A DNA stretch of 23,951 nt from Chara braunii (lineage: Eukaryota; Streptophyta; Charophyceae; Charales; Characeae): contig BFEA01000400.1 in assembly GCA_003427395.1 (NCBI GenBank), forward strand, positions 609,327-633,277, in the 5' to 3' direction. Both the position numbers and the translations under genes were made by a program. Positions 18,413-23,951 of this stretch are shown piece by piece (position 1 is the first letter of the stretch; each line of letters opens with the position of its first letter). The notes below the pieces were generated by a model. It ran no database searches. It saw only the letters and a list, made by a program, of their open reading frames with translations, and was not told the origin of the DNA.

Positions 18413-18946
18413 ATGGGCAGAACCCAGACAAAGCAAAGGCAGCTCAGGATGCCTTATGCACGGGAAGACCCGCGTATGCTCGGACCAATCGAGAAAGAGG
18501 GAGAGGTCGAGGTGTCTTTACCCAGGCGGGTTAGAGCGAGGGAGTACCTCTCTTTATGGTGGGGCATGTTGATGGGCATGGACATCTTTGTCTGGATCGA
18601 GTCTGGATTTGATGATGAGCAGGAGTGTGCGATTGTAAGGGTGACGCTGTACGCCTCGTCCTCATTTTGGATCGAGCATGGGATAGAGTTGGCGCTCGGG
18701 CATGGGAGTCTGCTTGCTAAGCCTTTGAGGGTAACCGAGGCAGCTGCGGCAAAGTGGGCAAGGGAAGTGTCCCGTGATGGGAAAGAGCGAGTACTAACCC
18801 GCGTAAGGGTCGAGCGCGCTGGAGAGTTCGGGCTTCCATCTGTTCCGCTACGAGTAATCCTGCCTGAATTTCTGATAGAGAAGAGTTTTGGTGGGCAGGC
18901 GAGGGTGGAGACGGCGGCTGAAGCTGCTTTGAGGGCGCGAGACTGA
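18413..18946 (+). CDS. Unknown ORF upstream of gag, 177 residues
   Basis: I do not recognise this protein. The frame opens upstream on non-ATG codons; the first ATG in frame is 18413, giving 177 residues to the TGA at 18944-18946. The product is rich in Arg, Glu and Ala, with a hydrophobic Trp/Met segment (EYLSLWWGMLMGMDIFVWIE) and an Ala-rich helix (VTEAAAAKWAREV). No transmembrane anchor, zinc motif or catalytic signature is evident. It sits between the primer-binding site and gag, in a different frame from gag. Some plant gypsy elements such as Ogre have an extra ORF in the same place, but I cannot show similarity. It may be a genuine element gene or a remnant. Confidence 0.4.
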   Translation: MGRTQTKQRQLRMPYAREDPRMLGPIEKEGEVEVSLPRRVRAREYLSLWWGMLMGMDIFVWIESGFDDEQECAIVRVTLYASSSFWIEHGIELALGHGSLLAKPLRVTEAAAAKWAREVSRDGKERVLTRVRVERAGEFGLPSVPLRVILPEFLIEKSFGGQARVETAAEAALRARD

Positions 18947-19365
18947 GAGTACGGACGTTATACATGTGAACTGATATATGGTCTGTACTTAGACCCGAAA
19001 TTCTTACATTCTAGTCAGTGGCTCAGGAACACGGCCAATACACTGGACGTATACGCCTCGTCTCATGATCCAAATGAGGGAAATGTAGACTGGGAGGATA
19101 TTCGGGCAGAAGTGGGCCGATAGGGGATGCCGTCTTTTTCTACTAAATGCGTTTCTTTTGACTTGGTCGGGGTCGTCTCTCTGCCCATTATCGTAGTTAT
19201 AAAGGTAAGAGTCAGGGTGACCAGGGGTTAAGGCCTGATCGCATGAGTAAAGAAGTAGATAGCAGAATTTGAGTGTTAGCAGTCTGCCATTGTCTTCCTA
19301 AGCTTACTTAAATCATTGATTGATGGTCCATTGCCCGCTGTGCGTATCAGGCTGCTTTCAGCATC
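18947..19365 (+). other. Spacer before gag with a possible small intron
   Basis: No gene seen. A donor-like AAAG/GTAAGA at 19205 and an acceptor-like TGCTTTCAG ending at 19361, four bases before the gag ATG, would define a 157-base intron. No upstream coding exon could be matched to it. Confidence 0.3.
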
Positions 19366-20880
19366 ATGGCGGGAGAAAGCGGCTTCGCCAAGATCCTGCT
19401 TTGGAGGAATTCGTGCCAAATGAAGGTGTTGTTGCGCAAGGCACTGCGAGAGTCAATGCCGCCAGACCTTCGTGCTTTGTTGTTCCAAGGAAGAAACCTG
19501 TCTAGCTTTCTACGAGACTTCCAGGATTTTAGCCTTACGAAGATGTGGGACAAGAAGGCGATGTGGTACATGTTCCCCTTGTTCGTTTGTGAAGGACTAA
19601 GTGAGGAGGTGTACACCCTCATGCTGAAGTCGCAAACCTGGGATGAATTGGTACGTTCCTTAAGGTCAAGATTCCCAGAAGGTGGAATAGAAGGCCCACG
19701 TGGGGAATGCTCTGCGTCACCAGTTGCGGGCGCACCATCGCAGGCGGAGTTAAGTGGGTTACAAAGACAAGTTGGGGTGTTAGAAGAAAGGTTAGTACGG
19801 TTGGAAGAGGCCAGGAATGGCAAAAGGGAAGCCTCTGAGGAAGCAACGAGTGGGCCGACTGTGAGAGGCGAGGCAGAGGCAAGGATGGATTATCAGGAGC
19901 TACTTCCCCACAAGAAAGCCCGGCGAGGACCAGTTTGCGCCCCGGAGAGAGGGGAAGGTGAGGGGGTCATTGAGATCAAGAAGGAGCCAGACCCCAGTAT
20001 GGCTTCACCTGTTGTTGCGCCTGAGCCAGAGGGACGGCCCATTGACGGGGAAGTACCCTTGGCTGCGGGTCGAGGAAGGCAAAGGAATGAGTGGTGGCCA
20101 GAGCACTGGGCAAAAGTGGTATGTGATCGTTGGGGAAAGATTGGTCGCACCCATCAAGGAGGCAAGGAAAAGGGGGTGATGAGTGAAGAAGGGGAACCTG
20201 AACCTCCCAAGTTGACGAAGGCTCAGCGGAAGGCGAGGAATCGGGCCCAGGGGAGCCAAGGTACCGGAAAGGGGCAGGGCATGCCGCAGGGAGGGCCCAC
20301 CCTACAAGAATTGGGAGGAAAGCCAGCACGGGCGGGGCCCCCACCGACTGAGCAGGCCTTATACGGGCCGTGGACGCCATACGGGCCGGTGGGACCAAGG
20401 CCCATATACGACTCATATCTTCCCTATGTACAAGGCGTTTGTTTGGGCCCACAAATGGGTATGATGCCACCCAGGCCTCCTGCAGTCCAGTTTCAGTCAG
20501 CCTTGTGTATGGGGCCATTGCAGCCACCGATGCCACGAGCGACGGAAGGTCACGTGGCTGGTGGAAGGGGTAAAAAACGAAAGGCTGAAAAGGGTTGTGG
20601 GGATGAGGGGCACGGAAAAGGGGGACACGGTGGCAGTAAGGGTAGCTTTGGCGGAAAGAAAATGGGTCTGGAAAAAAACATTTGTAGACATTGTGCCAAG
20701 AAAGGGCACATAATGAAGTTTTGTCGAGAACGGAGGGCCGATGAGGCAAGCGGTCTGATAGGGACTGACATTGAGGGAAATGTTTTCGACAGAGCTGGAG
20801 AGCGTATCGACCCAACCATCCCAGAGGGAACACGGAAGGAGGCTTTGCGGCGAGATGGAGCATCGAGCACTACCTCATGA
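19366..20880 (+). CDS. gag: Gag-like protein with CCHC zinc knuckle, intact, 504 residues
   Basis: Structural protein expected to coat the element's RNA in cytoplasmic particles. ATG 19366 to the TGA at 20878-20880 is uninterrupted. Residues about 30-105 have a retrotransposon capsid look (FQGRNLSSFLRDF, then WDELVRSLRSRF). A heptad-like stretch at about 126-151 (LQRQVGVLEERLVRLEEA) could be a coiled coil for multimerisation. A basic PHKKARR (about 181-187) could act as a nuclear localisation signal. The middle is Pro/Gly-rich and disordered, followed by a Lys/Gly-rich basic stretch before the knuckle CRHCAKKGHIMKFC (residues 440-453, codons from 20683, CX2CX4HX4C). A conserved-looking tail with FDRAGERIDP follows. 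No protease, reverse transcriptase or integrase lies downstream before the 3' LTR. It shares only the knuckle type with the gag at 375-1601. Confidence 0.8.
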   Translation: MAGESGFAKILLWRNSCQMKVLLRKALRESMPPDLRALLFQGRNLSSFLRDFQDFSLTKMWDKKAMWYMFPLFVCEGLSEEVYTLMLKSQTWDELVRSLRSRFPEGGIEGPRGECSASPVAGAPSQAELSGLQRQVGVLEERLVRLEEARNGKREASEEATSGPTVRGEAEARMDYQELLPHKKARRGPVCAPERGEGEGVIEIKKEPDPSMASPVVAPEPEGRPIDGEVPLAAGRGRQRNEWWPEHWAKVVCDRWGKIGRTHQGGKEKGVMSEEGEPEPPKLTKAQRKARNRAQGSQGTGKGQGMPQGGPTLQELGGKPARAGPPPTEQALYGPWTPYGPVGPRPIYDSYLPYVQGVCLGPQMGMMPPRPPAVQFQSALCMGPLQPPMPRATEGHVAGGRGKKRKAEKGCGDEGHGKGGHGGSKGSFGGKKMGLEKNICRHCAKKGHIMKFCRERRADEASGLIGTDIEGNVFDRAGERIDPTIPEGTRKEALRRDGASSTTS

Positions 20881-21811
20881 ATGTAGTCGTGAGGAAGAAG
20901 AGTTTGTGTGAAAGGGGTCTGGAAACTTAAGCAAACTGTAAATATCAGCAGAAAATCCCAGTTATATAGCCGTTGTAGACAGGCGCAGCGTACAGAGGAA
21001 AGGGATTTTCGTAACAATGGTCCGGTGAGATGGCTTGGGTTGTAGGCAGGAGGAACCCCAATAGAATAACTGTATGTGTGGGGAATGTTAGGTCTGCCTC
21101 GCATCATGTTATTGGAATGTCACAAGTGGGAAGAGCAAGGAGTGACTCTAAGGGCAGTATTACGAAATAAGGGACTGTTTTATTAGGCCTACTGATTGAG
21201 AGAAGAGGATAGGGGGCCTACGTCGTGTCCAGGCCTAAATGGTTGTATAGGTGTGAGTGGTAAGAGAGGCTCGAGAAGAAATCTCAGCATGTGGGAGATA
21301 GGCTCTCTAGCCTAGGAAGGCAGTTGTAAGGCTCGTGTATGAGTGACTTCTAGTCTTACTTGTCCTGGGGTATCTAGATATGTCTTGAATTACTTGAGTC
21401 CCCCTGACTTGAGGAGTATGGCTACGTTGTGAGCAAAACTGTTTTAGCTATAGCTTTGGTCAGGGAGACCGCCACTGTTCTTGTGGGATACAAGTGACGA
21501 GTTGAGTTGAGATTGTTCAACTCTGAGTGTATATATGTAATTTGAGACATTTGGCTTGCGTTTGAGTTGGGGTATTGTACCCGTGTGTAATGAATGGTGA
21601 TTCTCTGTGGATTTTGTGAGAATGAATGGATGTGAACTGTCTACTCTCCGGTATACTCGCGCGATCTGCCCACGGGCGGGTGATAAGGCCGAGTATAAGG
21701 AGAGGGAGTGCAATCTGTCATTGTGAAAGTGTAAAAATCCTGAGGGATTTTGCGAGTCCTTGAGGCTCGAGTACTTACCATGCCGGATGTTTTATGGTTA
21801 AGTTGCGAAAA

Positions 21812-21885
21812 GAGCCCATAAGTAGGCCCCTCAGTTGCGTTGGTTCGTGGTTGAGTTGTGGAGAGGGCCCATAAGTAGGCCTCTC
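21812..21885 (+). repeat. Two loops related to the hairpin array
   Basis: CCCATAAGTAGG occurs at 21815-21826 and 21868-21879. The second is enclosed by GAGAGG (21861-21866) and CCTCTC (21880-21885). The closing CC/GG and the ATAAG loop resemble the units at 13975-14799. Confidence 0.45.
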
Positions 21886-22482
21886 AATTTGAGTTGTTTT
21901 ATGGTTGAGACCTCTTCAGGTTGAAGAAGGCGGTAGTGTTGTTTATTGGGAGACTCGTCTCCGAAAAGGGGGGGGTATTTAAAAGAGGTCGTGTGATAGC
22001 CCATCCTAAAGAAAGAGGAATGGCTGGGAGACCTATTGAGAGAGACCTCCTTCATGTGAAAGGTGGTTAATGGATTTAAGGGCATGGTAAGCAGAGTTTG
22101 AGTTGATAAAGTCTGGCGAAAAGGGACCACGTTTGTTTGAGACGTCTGAGAAAGTCGCAAGAGAGAGCAGGGCGAGAAATGTCTCAGGATGGGTGGCTGC
22201 TAGCTCTGATCAAGTCAGGGGTCACGACCTTGTGGACCTAGCGGTGATTTTGTTTGTGATTGTGCGAAGGATGCTATGCCTTTCGTGGGAGAGTTGGTAA
22301 GTGTCTTCAGACCCCTGCGTAATCTCACAATGGGCCCGTGATTAGGTTTGCGACGCTCCGTCTAACCACTTGTGCTAGTTCTGGTACATAGTAAGGGAAT
22401 ACCAAGCTAAGCGGTAAAGATTAGCAACTCTAGGGCGTAACCCCAGTAGATGGCTGCTAGCCAGCGCAACCTGGCTGCGGAA

Positions 22483-22536
22483 CCGCGGAGTAAGAGTTTA
22501 AACGGAGTTGCCCGCCTCAGGGAAATTACTCCGTGG
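22483..22536. repeat. 11-bp inverted repeat (stem)
   Basis: CCGCGGAGTAA (22483-22493) pairs with TTACTCCGTGG (22526-22536), with one G-T pair, around a 32-base loop. Confidence 0.6.
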
Positions 22537-23096
22537 GGTAGTAAAGGTTGAGAATTTTTGGGAAACCGTGATTGAATGCTTATCAGGAGAAAACCTATCG
22601 TTGTGTAATTAACGAGGGTACTGCCGCTAAAATAACAATGCGGTGGGCCGTAGCCCTGGTCAGATCAGCCAGGTTATGGTGGGTCAAGATGGAGACCTAG
22701 CCTTTTTGTACTAGACTGCAGAAAGAGCCCAGTGAATAATAAGCATACAAATATACGTATGTGTATTTAATTGCAAGAGATTCTTTGAAAAGGAAGGCGA
22801 GAGTGCCTTCAAAGGTCTCGATTAGGGTCCGCGTCCCTAGTTTTGGCGAGGACAAGGAACACCCAACGAGAAGCCGAAGGTTGTCTAGGACCGGGAAGAG
22901 GATGATTCGGAAGGTCTTTGGAACTTATGCGGTCAGCGTCCTAATGCCGGGGCGTTGAAAGTCCGGGTTAGAAACCTGACAACATATAGTTGTGGAGGCA
23001 TGGCTTGATGGAGGCCTACCCTGTATTTGTCGGCTAATCGGATTGGTTCCTCTTTCGTCAGCATCTTGGGTAATCTGATAGCCTTTCGATTTTGCG

Positions 23097-23116
23097 AAGC
23101 GACGGGGACGTCGCTT
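23097..23116. repeat. 8-bp hairpin with GGGA tetraloop just before the 3' LTR
   Basis: AAGCGACG (23097-23104), GGGA, CGTCGCTT (23109-23116) forms a perfect stem with a GNRA-type loop, 17 bases before the LTR edge. Confidence 0.65.
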
Positions 23117-23133
23117 TATGTGGTCCGGTAAGC

Positions 23134-23951
23134 TGTCGGAGCGAATACCCTTACAAGGGTATCCGCCCTGGTTTTTGCAAGTGACAGGAAATAGTTTTGG
23201 TTTAAAGTTTAAGTATACCACACTAGACGCGGCTGCGTCTGTGACTTACGTTGACTAGATGGTTGACTATAATAGAGGGTGTGTGGGCGCGCAGGTTTAG
23301 GGCGCGCGTGGTTTCTTTTCCTACTGTTGATTGTAAAGCCGGCGCGGATGCCGGTCGCCTTGTTTTATTGTTTATCTATTTAAACGAGGATTTAAGGATA
23401 TTTTTCTTTGGATGGTATGTTTAGCCGAGACAAGCGTGTGTGCGTGGAGGACGACATCGACAACGACGGCGCGACTTCGTGCGGTGAGCGAGTATCGTAG
23501 GATGGCGCGCGGGGCAATTATGGCGCGGTATAAGCAAGCCGGCGCGGGCACCGGGCGCCGCGCAGCCGGTTTGTTGGCCCAAAACGTCGCGCCGCACTGC
23601 CTTGTATGGTACTCTGCGGGCGCTGATCTCAGGCTTGGGCATAGCCCTATAGGTTACAACATTGGGTTGATGATACGGAGGTCTGGGGATCGAGGCCAGC
23701 AAACCATTGGCGTAGCGGCAGCGGAGCAGCGTGGAGCGAAACCTGAGGGGTTGAGGGCCAACAGGGCTATCCCCCTCAGTTTTGTTAACAGGTGCGGCGG
23801 TGGGCCTGACCCACGGTGGTGGCGGGGAGCATGGCCGCTTTCGGGATGGCGCCGAAGTACCCCGTTATGGCGTTCTGGGGGTCTCCGGAGCAGCCACATT
23901 TGTGCCCAAGCCTGCGGTAAGGGAACACGCGGGAGCCGCACCAGCCAGCAG
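23134..23951 (+). repeat. Start of the 3' LTR (cut by window end)
   Basis: Similarity to 9225-10043 begins at TGTCGG (23134) and runs to the window edge, with substitutions and small indels at roughly 6-7% of sites over the first 200 bases. The upstream bases show no similarity to those before 9225, which makes the edge sharp. Confidence 0.8.

Larger units (their letters stand above)
20881..23133. other. Non-coding 3' internal region with RNA-like structures
   Basis: No gene seen in about 2.25 kb after gag. Structured pieces include two CCCATAAGTAGG loops at about 21812-21832 and 21861-21885 (the second with a 6-bp GAGAGG/CCTCTC stem), an AGCCAG/CTGGCT hairpin near 22459-22475, an 11-bp stem at 22483-22493/22526-22536, and an 8-bp stem with a GGGA loop at 23097-23116. 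A minus-strand donor-like site lies at 21773-21780. No polypurine tract is visible just before the 3' LTR. Confidence 0.5.
9225..23951 (+). mobile_element. Non-autonomous LTR retrotransposon with gag only (incomplete at window end)
   Basis: The element is bounded on the left by a repeat starting TGTCGG that recurs at 23134, and it contains a primer-binding site right after the first repeat's CCGACA end. The internal part (17158-23133, about 6 kb) has a gag-like ORF and one unidentified ORF but no protease, reverse transcriptase, RNase H or integrase. This matches the class described as terminal-repeat retrotransposons with a GAG domain, and partly the LARD class of large non-coding derivatives. 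It would need enzymes supplied by another element. The two LTRs differ at roughly 6-7% of sites over the first 200 bases by eye, so the insertion is not recent. The right end lies outside the window. Confidence 0.75.

Noticed and set aside
19976-20863. 295-residue minus-strand frame
   Set aside because: Exact antisense shadow of the gag ORF, which has a zinc knuckle and coherent composition.

Overview
This is eukaryotic, transposon-dominated DNA with no recognisable host gene. It has long non-coding stretches, Ty3/gypsy coding remnants, and two repeats that pair as the long terminal repeats (LTRs) of one element. A primer-binding site matching the 3' end of tRNA-Asp, and paired CACGTG boxes, point towards a green-plant (streptophyte) genome, possibly a large charophyte-like one. 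The species assignment is inference only.

Region 1 (1 to about 9224) is a decayed, plus-strand Ty3/gypsy element. In order it holds gag with a CCHC knuckle (375-1601), protease (1638-2460), reverse transcriptase and RNase H (2476-4539), a PHD-like zinc finger (about 4608-4769), integrase with a GPY/F-type tail (4764-6267), and a further downstream ORF that begins on an ATGA overlap and contains a long acidic tract (6264-7802). Frameshifts and in-frame stops interrupt it throughout; most stops look like C-to-T decay. Its LTRs could not be delimited, but 8347-9224 looks like promoter/LTR sequence, with a G-box inverted repeat and a 16-bp palindrome.

Region 2 (9225-23951, continuing past the window) reads as a second, non-autonomous LTR element. 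The repeat beginning TGTCGG at 9225 recurs at 23134. A matching CCGACA end at 17152-17157 lies two bases before a perfect tRNA-Asp primer-binding site (17160-17177). This implies a 5' LTR of about 7.9 kb, far longer than usual. The internal region (17158-23133) carries one unplaced ORF (18413-18946), an intact gag-like ORF with a zinc knuckle (19366-20880), and no protease, reverse transcriptase or integrase. It would depend on enzymes from another element.

The most unusual structure is inside the giant LTR: ten hairpins between about 13975 and 14810 share an ATAAGATT-type apical loop, while their outer stems differ in sequence but nearly all stay paired. A related pair of loops lies at 21.8 kb. 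Other structured or repetitive pieces include a 122-bp triplicate, a 21-bp triplicate, a covarying inverted-repeat pair and a cluster of splice-donor-like sites on the minus strand.

Assembly quality is uneven. Two single Ns (10341, 13750) are each flanked by exact 95-bp duplications that are almost certainly unmerged contig overlaps, and 12778-13646 is peppered with Ns. The length of the giant LTR should be read with that in mind.
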